Assembly (NCBI GenBank): GCA_003225295.1
Contig: QHYZ01000086.1
Coordinates: forward strand, 1 to 61,753
Length of the DNA stretch: 61,753 nt
Origin: Acidobacteriota bacterium
GTDB lineage: Bacteria; Acidobacteriota; Terriglobia; Acidiferrales; UBA7541
Direction of reading: 5' to 3'
Positions within the stretch are counted from its first letter, which is position 1, and each line of letters starts with the position of its first letter. This document shows positions 1 through 9,821 of the stretch, piece after piece. The notes below the pieces were generated by a model, which had not been told where the DNA came from, searched no databases, and worked only from the letters and a program-made list of their open reading frames with translations. Both the position numbers and the translations under genes were made by a program.

Positions 1-1
1 T

Positions 2-631
2 GGCCGGACGTGGTCCCATGTGGCTCTGCCTCGTCCGCTGTTGCCCGCACTAGCACGACTCCGCACCGCACAAAAACATCTCAGCCGCTGTACCAAGGGC
101 TCGAAGAACCGAGAGCAGGCTCGCCTGCGAGTTGCCAAGATGCACCAGCGGGTAGCGGATACGCGAACAGACTTTCTTCAGAAGTTGAGCACTCAACTCA
201 TTCATGAGAACCAAGTGATTGTTGTTGAGACGCTGTGCACCAAGAACATGCTCAAGAATGGCCGCCTTGCTGGGGTAATTTCGGATGCCGGATTCGGCGA
301 ATTCATTGGCATGCTGGAATACAAATGCACATGGTATGGGCGAACGCTCGTCAAGGTAGACAGGTTCTTCCCATCGTCAAAGTTGTGCTGCATTTGCCAT
401 GTCCAGAACGTTGAACTCCAGTGGCAAGACCGCTGGCAATGTCCCAACTGCCAGACGGACCACCAGCGGGACGAAAACGCCGTCGTCAATCTGTTTGTCG
501 AGGGCTTGAGAATCTTAGCCGAGGGACGCTCGGTGATAGCCTGCGGAGACACGGTAAGACTTGAGCGCCAGCCCAAGCACATGTCTGCGAAACAGGAAAC
601 ATCGTTGGAGACGTGCGGCCATGCCGCCTAG
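2..631 (+). CDS. tnpB: TnpB (IS605-type RNA-guided nuclease), C-terminal fragment
   Basis: The frame is open from position 2 and begins in the middle of the protein, at the residues matching GRTWSHVALP of the full copy at 60201-61436; the true start lies before the window. Visible parts are the basic helical linker, the RuvC-II segment with its Glu (IVVETL), a zinc ribbon of the CxxC...CxxC form (CICH ... CPNC region) and RuvC-III with its Asp (RDENAVVN). Compared with the right-hand copy only about four residues differ (E/D in GEFIG, F/Y in NLFVEG, T/P and A/V at the C-terminus). TnpB proteins are RNA-guided DNA nucleases that use an omegaRNA from the element's right end. Whether this copy is intact depends on sequence outside the window. 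Confidence 0.9.
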   Translation, partial: GRTWSHVALPRPLLPALARLRTAQKHLSRCTKGSKNREQARLRVAKMHQRVADTRTDFLQKLSTQLIHENQVIVVETLCTKNMLKNGRLAGVISDAGFGEFIGMLEYKCTWYGRTLVKVDRFFPSSKLCCICHVQNVELQWQDRWQCPNCQTDHQRDENAVVNLFVEGLRILAEGRSVIACGDTVRLERQPKHMSAKQETSLETCGHAA

Positions 632-675
632 TAACTCCAAAGAATCCCCCGCCTTTTGGCGTGGGGAGTCTTCAA
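632..675 (+). repeat. Right end (RE) hairpin of the left IS605-type element
   Basis: Directly after the tnpB stop, CCCCC-GCC / GGC-G-GGGG arms at 646-666 form an imperfect hairpin, followed by GAGTCTTCAA, the likely cleavage end. In IS605 elements this subterminal hairpin is recognised by TnpA, and the same region is the scaffold of the TnpB omegaRNA; the guide would then be the flanking DNA just after 675. That assignment follows family knowledge and is not shown directly. Confidence 0.7.
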
Positions 676-1102
676 TCTGTGCACGTTTACCCCCCACAAG
701 GTTGCCGCACGCCCGTGCACGCCCGTGTGTCATTTCGCCGCTGCCAACAAACTGAATTCAACGAACCGCCCCCTGATTAACCCGGTGGACCGCGGGCACT
801 AACATCGACCGCACATCCCCGTTCAAGATCAACTATGCGTTTCGCGCTCGCTGCGCTCCGAACAACAGCCGAACGCCTGGTTAGGGACCCGGGAGTACCG
901 CCCCGATTTCCGATGGGGCAGCCGCGCTGGGGGCCGCGCACACGGGAAATCTTTACAGGCACGCAGGCTTTCTCTGAGAATTGAGGAAAAAAGGAGATGC
1001 CTACTGGGCCGAACAAGTGAAGAAGCCGGGGTTGGCGTTTCCGGAACTCGAACCTATAACGCGCTGCGCTGGCTAGCAATGGCGGCGGATCATGAAGATG
1101 TT

Positions 1103-1134
1103 ATATCCCCGGCCGAACCCCGGGGCTTTACGGC
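1103..1134 (+). repeat. Orphan IS200-type terminal hairpin
   Basis: ATATCCCCGGCC at 1103-1114 and GGGGCTTTACGGC at 1122-1134 are the same two blocks, in the same order and nearly the same spacing, as the sequence following the tnpA relic near 24.7 kb (24703-24735, minus strand). CCCCGG at 1107-1112 can pair with CCGGGG at 1120-1125. No tnpA coding sequence is recognisable next to it, so it is read as a solo end or scar of an IS200-type (tnpA-only) element. Confidence 0.55.
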
Positions 1135-1465
1135 TAGGACGGGTAACGCCCGGCGCGGTATGGCCAGCACGCGAATTGCTCGGCGATCTGCTCATGGAAA
1201 TGCGCCACAGGCACTGTGCTAACCGAAAAACCCTAAAAGGCGTAGCCGAGACTGCTCGAATGCCTGATCTATCCAGCAAATCCCAGGGATACCTGGGGTT
1301 CATATTGCCAGCAGATAGATTGCCACTGGGCCTTTGGCCCTCGAGGTCTCCGGAGGCAGGTAAATTTTCGCGGGCGGTAGAGCTTTTTTACTTGGAATTC
1401 GTTCGGCAGTTCATTGAAAATAAAGATGTTAGAATTGGCCTGGGGCTTGCACTTCGAAAGTCCGT

Positions 1466-1533
1466 GGGGGAGGCGAACCGAGGATCCCTTTAGGGGATTG
1501 AGGGCTGGGCCGGTTCGCTACTCCCCCCTTTTT
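1466..1533 (+). terminator. Strong stem-loop with T-run: intrinsic terminator or end of an unidentified small RNA
   Basis: The arm 1466-1480 (GGGGGAGGCGAACCG) pairs with 1511-1527 (CGGTTCGC, then a bulged TA, then CTCCCCC), giving about 15 base pairs. An inner hairpin, ATCCC / GGGGAT, sits in the loop around 1484-1499, and TTTTT follows at 1529-1533. The form is that of a rho-independent terminator on the plus strand, but the 30-base structured loop is unusually elaborate and no gene can be recognised just upstream. It could be the 3' part of a small non-coding RNA. I cannot assign it to a known RNA family. Confidence 0.55.
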
Positions 1534-1791
1534 ATTTCTCACCGACAGGGAACCTGGTGTTCCGTGCCTACGGTCGCCGCCGGCTCCCCTCCCCAATCCA
1601 CGACCGAGGAAATTACGAAAGTGCGCCCGCCCGAAGTTAGGGTTTGAACTCCGAGGGCAAAAATGATAGGAAACGGCATTCCGGGTGCCGAATCCATTAT
1701 CAACTTTTTCGCGTGGCTTGCTAAATAGAGACGCCCCGCCGTCCGTGTTTGATGGCATCCTGAGCCTAGATCGATCCGCAAAGGAGAAGTC

Positions 1792-2298
1792 ATGAAAAAG
1801 CTCTCCCTGGTTACGACCCTAGCTCTGATCACCCTGGCACTGGTTCCAGCCAAAGCGCAGGCCCCCGGCGACACCTTCCCGCTCAACTGGACCGGAACAG
1901 GCCCCGAGATCGGCAGCGATCATTCCTTGCTCGCGACCGTCACCGCGCTGGACGAGCGCGGCAATGCAATTCACGGCACGGCCATCGACGTGACCGCGCT
2001 GTACGACAAGCCCGCCACGCAATGGTCGGAGGGCGTCACGTGCATCAACGGGTCCATGATTGAACTAAGTTACTTCCTCACGGATGGCTCGGCGGAATCG
2101 CTGGCGCTGCCCTTGAAGTGTGCGGGGAGTGGCACGGGCATGTCCGGCACGTTCAGCGGCGAAGACAACTCTGGCAGAATGGTCACTGGCAGCATCACCG
2201 TTCTGTTGAAGGTGGAATGCCGCCGGGAATGCTGGCGTAACGCCAAGAGCGTGTCGGTCAGTGTAGGCTATCCGGAGCGGCAATCGCCAAGGGATTAG
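1792..2298 (+). CDS. Small exported protein of unknown function
   Basis: A 168-residue protein preceded by a good ribosome binding site (AAAGGAGAAGTC directly before ATG). The N-terminus is a clear Sec signal peptide (MKKLSLVTTLALITLALVPA, cleavage probably after AKAQA), so the mature protein is periplasmic or secreted. The mature part is rich in short beta-type segments and contains four cysteines: C83 and C109, and C142 and C146 in a CRREC pair near the end. I recognise no family. It is convergent with the last oxidase gene: the two stop codons overlap, so the 3' ends share a few bases. Confidence 0.6.
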   Translation: MKKLSLVTTLALITLALVPAKAQAPGDTFPLNWTGTGPEIGSDHSLLATVTALDERGNAIHGTAIDVTALYDKPATQWSEGVTCINGSMIELSYFLTDGSAESLALPLKCAGSGTGMSGTFSGEDNSGRMVTGSITVLLKVECRRECWRNAKSVSVSVGYPERQSPRD

Positions 2299-2615
2299 GC
2301 CCGATAGCAGGTTGTGGCGGATGCCAAACGGCCCTCGTGCCGACGCGTGTTGTAGTCAGCGAGCGTGAGCGAGAGCATGATGGCGAGCCAAAAAACCGAA
2401 CAGACGATGACCAGCTGAGTGCGTTTGGGACTATAGCGGGCGTGCATGAAGTAGAGAACCACGAGCGTGGCCTTGATCGTGGCGATGGCCAGCGCGATGA
2501 CAATATTGAATTTACCAAAGTTCTGAAATGCCGCCCAAACGGTCATGCCGGTGCCGGCCATCAGCGTGGTAAAGATGGCCAAGTAAATCTTCGGCGAAAC
2601 AATGTGCTCGGACAC
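2295..2615 (-). CDS. coxD: Cytochrome c oxidase subunit IV-type protein
   Basis: A 106-residue membrane protein with three predicted helices (residues about 9-29, 36-56 and 67-86), including the motif LVVLYFMHARYS that is typical of the small subunit IV (CtaF/CoxD, CyoD-like) of heme-copper oxidases. It starts with GTG behind a purine-rich GGGGAG and follows coxC by 23 bases, making it the last gene of the ACIII-oxidase operon. Subunit IV stabilises the catalytic core in the cytoplasmic membrane. The C-terminal tail overlaps the stop of the convergent gene ending at 2298. Confidence 0.85.
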   Translation of the reverse strand: MSEHIVSPKIYLAIFTTLMAGTGMTVWAAFQNFGKFNIVIALAIATIKATLVVLYFMHARYSPKRTQLVIVCSVFWLAIMLSLTLADYNTRRHEGRLASATTCYRA

Positions 2616-2638
2616 GCGCGACTCTCCCCGAAACTCTC

Positions 2639-3370
2639 CTACCGGTGCCTATCAATCAGATATAACAACGGGAACAAATAGATCCACACAATATCGACAA
2701 AGTGCCAGTAAAGGCCCACGATTTCTACGGGCGTGTTGTACTGCGGGGTGAAACGGCCCGCAAATGATCCCTTGATGAGCCAGACGAGGAGCCCTGCGCC
2801 CACGATCATGTGCAGCGCATGCAGCCCGGTCATGGCGAAATACAGCGAGAAATATAGCTGGCCATGGGCATTGGTATCCGGATCAACGGCGAAGGTCTTT
2901 TCTACTTCTTCTTTCTCTATGGCCATTTCCTTAGGGTCATCCGTGGCCGTGGGATGTTCAGAACGGTAGCGCATATCGAAGCCCAGGCCGGGAATGAGAT
3001 GGTGGTCGAACTTCTGCTTGTATTCGATGACCTTGACGCCGAGAAAGATGGTGCCGAGGCCCAGCGTAGCGATCAAAAAAATGCTGACCAGTTTTTTCTT
3101 CCCCACCTGCGCGGACCACACCGCCATGGCCATGGTCAAGCTGCTCATGATCAGCACGACGGTGTTAAAGCCGCCGAGCTTGATATCCAGAGTGTTGCTT
3201 CCGGCGCCGAAGGCCGTGCTGAACGCACTGCGATTGACGGTGTAAGCGAGGAACAGGCCGCCGAAGAACAGCACCTCGGTGACCAGAAAAACCCACATGC
3301 CCAGCGCGGCGGTTTCCTTCTGCTGCTCGAGTGTTTCAAACTGTCCGTACAGCCGTCCGGTGCGGTGCAC
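2639..3370 (-). CDS. coxC: Cytochrome c oxidase subunit III
   Basis: A 243-residue membrane protein with about five hydrophobic helices. The first contains the family pattern [17 protein letters not shown]; the last two contain [14 protein letters not shown] and the [13 protein letters not shown] signature with the conserved Trp-His-Phe-Val-Asp. The start is GTG behind GAGGAG. It lies 91 bases after coxA and just before the subunit IV gene. Subunit III is a non-redox core subunit of A-type oxidases that supports proton uptake and enzyme stability. A hydrophilic charged insertion (about residues 131-165) sits between helices 3 and 4. Confidence 0.93.
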   Translation of the reverse strand: MHRTGRLYGQFETLEQQKETAALGMWVFLVTEVLFFGGLFLAYTVNRSAFSTAFGAGSNTLDIKLGGFNTVVLIMSSLTMAMAVWSAQVGKKKLVSIFLIATLGLGTIFLGVKVIEYKQKFDHHLIPGLGFDMRYRSEHPTATDDPKEMAIEKEEVEKTFAVDPDTNAHGQLYFSLYFAMTGLHALHMIVGAGLLVWLIKGSFAGRFTPQYNTPVEIVGLYWHFVDIVWIYLFPLLYLIDRHR

Positions 3371-3461
3371 GCGGTACTCCTCTTCCTAAATCAATCTATG
3401 GCCTGGCCTCGGCCACAAACACGACAGATGAAAGTCCGTCCCTACCAATCCACATCACCTA

Positions 3462-5138
<1,677 letters not shown>

Positions 5139-5141
5139 GAC

Positions 5142-6125
5142 TTATCTCTTCCCCGTGGGCGGCGCAATCCCGGCGCCTGTCGCCGGTACCGGCTGCGACT
5201 GCAGGGACTTGATATAGGCGATGAGAGCGAAAATCTGCTCCTCCGTCAACTGTCCCTGGAAGGTAGGCATCAACGGCTGATACCCGGCCACAATTTTTGC
5301 GTTTGGTTGAAGAATTGATTCACGGATATAGGCTTCATCGGCGACGACGATGGAGCCATCCGCAAGGAGAACCTGGGCGCCATACACTCCGTTCAACGAG
5401 GGAGAACGTCCCGTGCCATTGGCGACATGACAAGTGCTGCAAGCCTTTTCGGCAAAAAGCTTTTCACCGGCCACGACCGGATTGGCGTTCCCGGCCGCTG
5501 AGCCGGAAAGCCAGGCCGCGTAATCCGACGGCTCCATGACGGTAACCCATCCGCCCATCAGCGCGTGGTTGGTGCCACAGTACTGCGAACAAAAAAAGTG
5601 ATAGCGGCCGGGCTTGGTGGGGCGGAACCACATCGTGTTGTAGTGCCCGGGAACGACGTCCATCTTCACGCGGAAGGCGGGAACGAAGAAATCGTGGATG
5701 ACGTCTTCGCTGGAGAGGATCAGACGAATGTTACGGCCCACGGGAACGTGACATTCATTGATTTCCTTCAATCCGTTGGGCTGCTGTGCCTTCCACATCC
5801 ACTGCTTGCCGATCACGTAAATATCGAGCGTGTCCCGCGGCACGTTGCGATAGTCCACGTAGACGACCGCGCCCCAGCCGAACATGGCCATGGACAGAAT
5901 CAGGGGAACGATCATCCATAGCGCCTCGAGCCGCGCGTCTTCCTCGATGGTAATGCCGACGGCATCCGGGGTCTTGCGGCGATACTTGAAAAAGAAAACG
6001 ACGATCGCGACGGTGACGCCGGCCGCAAAGAACACGCAGATACCGGTGATGAAAAGCATCAGCGCGTCCACTTGCGGCGCGAAGTTGGACGCTTGCTCCG
6101 GATAGATTGGCAATTGCGACTGCAC
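5142..6125 (-). CDS. coxB: Cytochrome c oxidase subunit II with fused cytochrome c domain (caa3 type)
   Basis: The protein has two membrane helices, a CuA cupredoxin domain and a C-terminal class I cytochrome c. Numbered from the longer possible start at 6155, CuA ligands are H154, C189, C193, H197 and M200 (CSQYCGTNHALM); the heme site is C239-S-T-C-H243 with a likely axial Met in LMPTFQ. It accepts electrons at the fused heme c and passes them via CuA to subunit I. I choose GTG at 6125: it comes after the SCO stop and has AGGAG about 12 bases upstream, whereas the GTG at 6155 overlaps SCO by 26 bases and has no ribosome binding site. Confidence 0.93.
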   Translation of the reverse strand: MQSQLPIYPEQASNFAPQVDALMLFITGICVFFAAGVTVAIVVFFFKYRRKTPDAVGITIEEDARLEALWMIVPLILSMAMFGWGAVVYVDYRNVPRDTLDIYVIGKQWMWKAQQPNGLKEINECHVPVGRNIRLILSSEDVIHDFFVPAFRVKMDVVPGHYNTMWFRPTKPGRYHFFCSQYCGTNHALMGGWVTVMEPSDYAAWLSGSAAGNANPVVAGEKLFAEKACSTCHVANGTGRSPSLNGVYGAQVLLADGSIVVADEAYIRESILQPNAKIVAGYQPLMPTFQGQLTEEQIFALIAYIKSLQSQPVPATGAGIAPPTGKR

Positions 6126-6129
6126 GGTT

Positions 6130-7008
6130 TTAGCGAGCTCCTCGTTCCTGGCCACCGGCCAGCGGCGGGCTCAAGTTCCGGGCCGCGGCCAGCGTTTCGC
6201 GGCGGCGGGAAATCAGAATTCCTCCGACCAGGCAGAGAATCGTGAGCACGCCGGCGAGGCGGATGATCCTCAGAATCGACGCGCTGTAGGTCGCGGCCGT
6301 CGGGTCGTAGTGATAGCAAAAGAGCAAAACGTGATCCAGGGGCGTGCCGATTTTTCCAGCGGAGGCATCCACGAGTCCGAGGCGCATGTCGCGGCCGGGA
6401 TACTCGACACCGTAAAAATAACGGGAGATGCGGCCATCCGGGGTAAGCAGCAAAACGCCGCTAGCGTGAGCGAAGAGATTGTTCTTGGCATCGAAGGAGA
6501 AACGAAAATTCGCGGCTTTGGTCGCGGCCTCCACGGATTCTCGCGAGCCGGTGAGGAAATGCCAGCCGGAATCGGCTTCCGGGCGGCGGAAATGAGCCAG
6601 CGCTTTCTTTTTCTTCTCGGCGGCCATCTCCGGCGTCTCGCGGGAATCGAAGCTGACGAAAACAACTTGGTAGTCGCGGCCGGGATTGAAGGAGAGCATG
6701 CGCAGCACGCCGACGACACCCTGTTCCACCTGATCGCAGAGCATCGGGCAGCGGTAATAAACGAAGGCGAGAACTACGGGCTTTTGCCCGAAATACTCAC
6801 GGAGCCGAACGCTGCGCCCGGTCTCGTCGCGAAAGAAGAGGTCCAGCGGCATGGGCCCGTTGAGCGGCGGCGAAAATCCGACGTCTTGCAAAGCCGCAGG
6901 CATGGCCGAAGCAGCAGGGCCGGCGTTGCCGGGAACTGCCTGCGCGCGCAGCATCCCCGCCGCCAGCAAGAGCGCGGCAATTCCGACGGTATGGCGAACT
7001 TCTTTCAT
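6130..7008 (-). CDS. SCO1/SenC-family copper chaperone for CuA assembly
   Basis: A 292-residue protein, counted from the ATG at 7008, with a signal peptide (residues about 1-23), a thioredoxin-like domain and a C-terminal membrane helix (RIIRLAGVLTILCLVGGILI). The copper ligands of SCO proteins are present: CPMLC (C87 and C91) and the distal His in FAHASGVLLL (H181). SCO proteins deliver copper to, or reduce, the CuA site of subunit II, which is encoded directly downstream. An in-frame upstream ATG at 7068 would overlap the preceding gene. The C-terminal helix is an extra compared with N-terminally anchored SCO proteins, but I believe it is common in this operon type. Confidence 0.9.
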   Translation of the reverse strand: MKEVRHTVGIAALLLAAGMLRAQAVPGNAGPAASAMPAALQDVGFSPPLNGPMPLDLFFRDETGRSVRLREYFGQKPVVLAFVYYRCPMLCDQVEQGVVGVLRMLSFNPGRDYQVVFVSFDSRETPEMAAEKKKKALAHFRRPEADSGWHFLTGSRESVEAATKAANFRFSFDAKNNLFAHASGVLLLTPDGRISRYFYGVEYPGRDMRLGLVDASAGKIGTPLDHVLLFCYHYDPTAATYSASILRIIRLAGVLTILCLVGGILISRRRETLAAARNLSPPLAGGQERGAR

Positions 7009-7012
7009 GGCC

Positions 7013-7465
7013 TTATTTCTTTTTCTCCACCGGCACGGCAGGCGCGGGGGACAAACCCTTTTCGGCAATGATTTTCATGGCCTCCTTGACGGGAATATGT
7101 ACGATGCCGCTGGATCGATCGATCCACTCCAGTTTTTCATTGGCCTCGGAATCGGCTCGGATCTTTTTGCGCAGATCGGCCTGTGGATCGGCTTCCTGGC
7201 CAGGAAAACCAAAACCCTGGAGCCGCGGCTCCGGCGGCAATTCCCTTTGATGAGTCTCCCGCGATGGTGGCGGAGGCGCATCGGTCGAAACCGTATAAGT
7301 GGTCGTAAGGCGCAGAATAAAAACACAAACCATCAAGGAGGCCACGACAGCGATGCCCAAGGCAAAAAGATATCCATAGATCACGCCCGGTTTGATGTCG
7401 CGTTCTTCAAACGAGACGTCCTTGTGGCGCGGTTCCTGGCCGGTGTTGTGAGACTCAGTGCTCAT
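7013..7465 (-). CDS. Single-helix membrane protein of the ACIII-oxidase operon, unknown function
   Basis: A 150-residue protein from MSTESHN. It has a short polar N-terminus, one membrane helix (GYLFALGIAVVASLMVCVFIL), a proline-rich linker, and a C-terminal periplasmic part with the segment WIDRSSGIVHIPVKEAMKII. The pattern D-x-x-x-G-x-V-x-IP-x-x-x-AM recurs, to my recollection, in small proteins beside ACIII, SCO and cox genes. The start overlaps the actF stop by 11 bases and the stop lies four bases before the SCO start, so it is translationally linked to both. It may be an accessory subunit analogous to the small extra ACIII subunits of other phyla, or an assembly factor; this is inference. 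Confidence 0.75.
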   Translation of the reverse strand: MSTESHNTGQEPRHKDVSFEERDIKPGVIYGYLFALGIAVVASLMVCVFILRLTTTYTVSTDAPPPPSRETHQRELPPEPRLQGFGFPGQEADPQADLRKKIRADSEANEKLEWIDRSSGIVHIPVKEAMKIIAEKGLSPAPAVPVEKKK

Positions 7466-8660
7466 GGTGCTCAATGGCCTCCGCAAGTTCTGGGTCGCCA
7501 AGCGGCAGCAGCGGGCACTGCTTTAAGTTGAATGCAAAGAAACCGAGCCACAAACCGCCGAGCGCGAGGGGCAAAACAACGTCCAGCCAAGTGGGCATAG
7601 CGCGAGAAGTAAATTCCGGACGCGTCATCCAGAATAGATCCACAAGACGCATAAAGATCAGCCAGATGGCAATCCTCGGAAGCACCTTGGCATTGCGCTT
7701 CACGTCCTGCGAGAGGAGCAGGAAAAAAGGCACGAAGAAATGGAACACCAGCACGATCACCGCGACGACGCCCCAGCCGCTGTACAGCCGCGTACGATAG
7801 AAGCTGATTTCTTCCGGTTGGTTTCCCGACCAGATGATCAGGAGCTGCGAGAAATCGAAATACGCCCAGAGCATCACAAAAGCGAGCAGCAATTTTCCCA
7901 AATCGTGCAGGTGGCGCTTCTGCAGGACGCTGGCGAAAGGTTCGGTGCGTGCCAGCAGGACGACCACGGCGATCATAAGCGACATTGAGGAGATCAACTG
8001 TCCCGCCACAAACAGGAAACCGTAAATCGTGGAAGCCCAGTGCGGCGACAGAGACATTGCCCAATCGATGGACGCAAAGGTCATCACAAATACGTAGAGA
8101 ATAATGCCCGGACCGGCCAACATCTTCAGCCGGAAGCGCAAGGCGCGGTCTTGGGGGTTGGCGTCCTGCTGCTTCGACGAAACATTGAAGATAAACATCA
8201 GCCCAAGCCAGATAACGAAATAAATGACCGCGCGCGTGTAAAAACCGCTGGTGGTGAGGTAGGTCTTCTGAAAATCGGAGAGTGCGCCTTCTCCGCTGGC
8301 CGGGGCGTTGAGCCAGCCCTTGTGCTCCCCTTGACCCATGTAGAGATACTTCATTCCGAAAATCGCAATGGGAAGAAAAGTGATGACCATCAATGGGAGC
8401 GCGCGTGTGGCCGATTCCAGCGGACGGCGGATGATGATGCCCCAGTGTCCGCTGGTGAGATGTTGCAACATCAGCAGGCCCAGCGAACCCACGGTCAGAC
8501 CGAGAATCAGGAGGAAACTCATCAAGTAAGACGGAAAAAAAAGTTCCGGGGCGCGCACGGCGCCAAACATGGAGACGAGCAGAGCGATGCCACCGACGAA
8601 ATACGCCCGCTGCTGAAGGCGGCTAACGCTTTCCGGCGCCTGATATTCCTGCGCAGCCAT
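7455..8660 (-). CDS. actF: Alternative complex III subunit ActF (integral membrane)
   Basis: A 401-residue polytopic protein from MAAQEYQAPE, with about ten hydrophobic helices. It is the second, shorter quinol:cytochrome c oxidoreductase membrane subunit, a paralogue-like partner of ActC. Motifs such as SGHWGIIIRRPLE and FASIDWAMSL are typical of the ActF family. The start codon overlaps the actE stop (TAATG). The frame stays open upstream to 8990, but that extension is arginine/proline-rich junk antisense to nothing useful and overlaps actE, so it is rejected. ActF and ActC together form the membrane core of ACIII next to the quinol-binding site. Confidence 0.92.
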   Translation of the reverse strand: MAAQEYQAPESVSRLQQRAYFVGGIALLVSMFGAVRAPELFFPSYLMSFLLILGLTVGSLGLLMLQHLTSGHWGIIIRRPLESATRALPLMVITFLPIAIFGMKYLYMGQGEHKGWLNAPASGEGALSDFQKTYLTTSGFYTRAVIYFVIWLGLMFIFNVSSKQQDANPQDRALRFRLKMLAGPGIILYVFVMTFASIDWAMSLSPHWASTIYGFLFVAGQLISSMSLMIAVVVLLARTEPFASVLQKRHLHDLGKLLLAFVMLWAYFDFSQLLIIWSGNQPEEISFYRTRLYSGWGVVAVIVLVFHFFVPFFLLLSQDVKRNAKVLPRIAIWLIFMRLVDLFWMTRPEFTSRAMPTWLDVVLPLALGGLWLGFFAFNLKQCPLLPLGDPELAEAIEHHEH

Positions 8661-9289
8661 TAGAAGCTGCCTCCTCGCGAATCGTTCGTCCCGCTCGGTT
8701 TGGCGGCCGGGGTTGCACCTTGATTGAGCTTCTCGCGAAGCTCCGCGGGCAGATCGGCAGCCTTGGCGTTGCGGCTGAGCTGCAGCGCGCGAATGTAGGC
8801 GACGATGGCCCAGCGGTCGCGCGGGGGTATCTGCGCGGAATAGCCCAGCATCTGGCCAAACCCGTTGGTGATGTTGTCGTAGAAATAGCCGTTGGCCGCC
8901 TGCCGGAGGCGGTCTTGATGATAGCTGGGCGGCCGCTTCATGCCGCGCACGGCCACCATGCCATTGCCGTCGCCCTGCAAACCGTGGCAAGGAGAGCAGA
9001 AAATTTTGTAGCGCTCTTCGCCGCGCTCCAGAAGCTTGAGGTCCACGGGCAACGGGAAATTGTTCGAATCCTTCGGCAGGAAGAGTTCGTCGTCAGCAAG
9101 CGCTCCGCGCGCCACGGCGTTTTCCACCAGCGGGCGTTCCGAGCGGCCATCGACAAAGAATTCGGAGGGCGAAAGCGGCCGGTTTTTCGGCTGGTTGGCC
9201 ATGTCCTGCCGGAGATATTCACAACCGCTGCCGAAACTCAGGCACAGAGCGACCGAGGCAGCCACGAGCAAGCGCGAGGTGTCATTCAT
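8660..9289 (-). CDS. actE: Alternative complex III subunit ActE, monoheme cytochrome c lipoprotein
   Basis: A 209-residue protein from MNDTSRLLVA. It has a lipoprotein signal with a probable lipobox ending at C23 (SFGSGC) and one heme-binding site CSPCH (C98-H102). Downstream is a Met-containing segment (FGQMLGY, M147) and the sequence RDRWAIVAYIRALQ typical of small cytochrome c domains. ActE is the monoheme subunit that is thought to pass electrons out of ACIII, here probably to the heme c of CoxB. The start overlaps the actD stop. A longer open frame to 9421 runs inside actD and is not used. Confidence 0.93.
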   Translation of the reverse strand: MNDTSRLLVAASVALCLSFGSGCEYLRQDMANQPKNRPLSPSEFFVDGRSERPLVENAVARGALADDELFLPKDSNNFPLPVDLKLLERGEERYKIFCSPCHGLQGDGNGMVAVRGMKRPPSYHQDRLRQAANGYFYDNITNGFGQMLGYSAQIPPRDRWAIVAYIRALQLSRNAKAADLPAELREKLNQGATPAAKPSGTNDSRGGSF

Positions 9290-9821
9290 TGGACACCTCG
9301 GTGATATGGTGGGCGTGAACTTCCTGGAGGAGGCGCGCGCATTTCTCCACATGGAAGTTAGGATCGTTGGCCTCGATACAAACAAAAAAACGGTCCGACG
9401 AAGCGTGCGTGAAACGCGCAACGTTGAAAACCGGATGATGGGGGTGGGGCAGTCTGTTCAGCGCGAGCATACCGAACACCGCGGCGAACGATGCCCCCAG
9501 AATGGTCAGCTCAAAGGTGACGGGAATAAAGGCCGGCCAGCTATTGAGCGGGCGGCCGCCAATGTTCAGCGGGTAGGTGATCGCCGCAGCCCAGTATTGA
9601 AGCCCAAATCCTCCGATGCCCCCGGCCAGGCCGCCGAGAAGCGTAATGGCAGGCACCAGATTGCGTTTCAGGCCGAGGGCGTCCGAAAGACCTTCGATAG
9701 GGAAGGGGGCATAGGCATCCAGGCGGCGGTAACCCGCCTGGCGGATTTTTTTGACCGCCTGAAGGAGTTCTTCCGGAGTGCCGAACTCGCCCATTACTCC
9801 GTATAGGTCCGAGCGCTGCAT
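9282..9821 (-). CDS. actD: Alternative complex III subunit ActD (DUF3341 type)
   Basis: A 179-residue protein that starts with the family-typical SDLYGVMGEFGTPEELLQAV and then AYAPFPIEGLSDALG. Two membrane helices follow (about residues 58-80 and 98-120) and then a soluble tail. ActD lies on the cytoplasmic side and is anchored by its helix pair; its exact role in ACIII is not settled. The start overlaps the actC stop (TAATG) and the stop overlaps the actE start, so translational coupling is likely. Confidence 0.92.
   Translation of the reverse strand: MQRSDLYGVMGEFGTPEELLQAVKKIRQAGYRRLDAYAPFPIEGLSDALGLKRNLVPAITLLGGLAGGIGGFGLQYWAAAITYPLNIGGRPLNSWPAFIPVTFELTILGASFAAVFGMLALNRLPHPHHPVFNVARFTHASSDRFFVCIEANDPNFHVEKCARLLQEVHAHHITEVSNE

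Larger units (their letters stand above)
1..675 (+). mobile_element. IS200/IS605-type element, 3' part (cut by window edge)
   Basis: The first 675 bases match, in reverse complement and without any length difference, positions 60157-60831. Both copies contain the C-terminal part of tnpB followed by the same right-end hairpin and end with GAGTCTTCAA; beyond that point the flanks differ, so the right end of the element is placed at 675. The 5' part (rest of tnpB, possibly tnpA, left end) lies outside the window. A few base differences between the copies (for example CAA versus CAG in the codon near position 70, and two in the hairpin) show that these are two genuine copies and not one sequence used twice. 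Confidence 0.85.
676..1791. other. 1.1 kb without a convincing gene
   Basis: Open frames here (777-1079 minus, 1092-1493 plus, 1414-1647 plus, 1429-1758 minus) show no recognisable domain, have no convincing ribosome binding site, and several cross the strong stem-loop at 1466-1528. What the stretch does hold is an IS200-type terminal hairpin relic (1103-1134) and the stem-loop with T-run (1466-1533). It looks like an insertion-decay zone between the IS605 copy and the first chromosomal gene. Confidence 0.6.

Noticed and set aside
1440-1475. Similarity of CGAAAGTCCG to the conserved start of RNase P RNA
   Set aside because: Only about ten bases agree, and the rest of the RNase P core (length, pairing partners, 3' ACAGAA) is not present.
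1092-1493. 133-codon open frame on the plus strand
   Set aside because: Starts inside the IS200-type end relic and runs into the stem-loop at 1466; no ribosome binding site and no recognisable domain.
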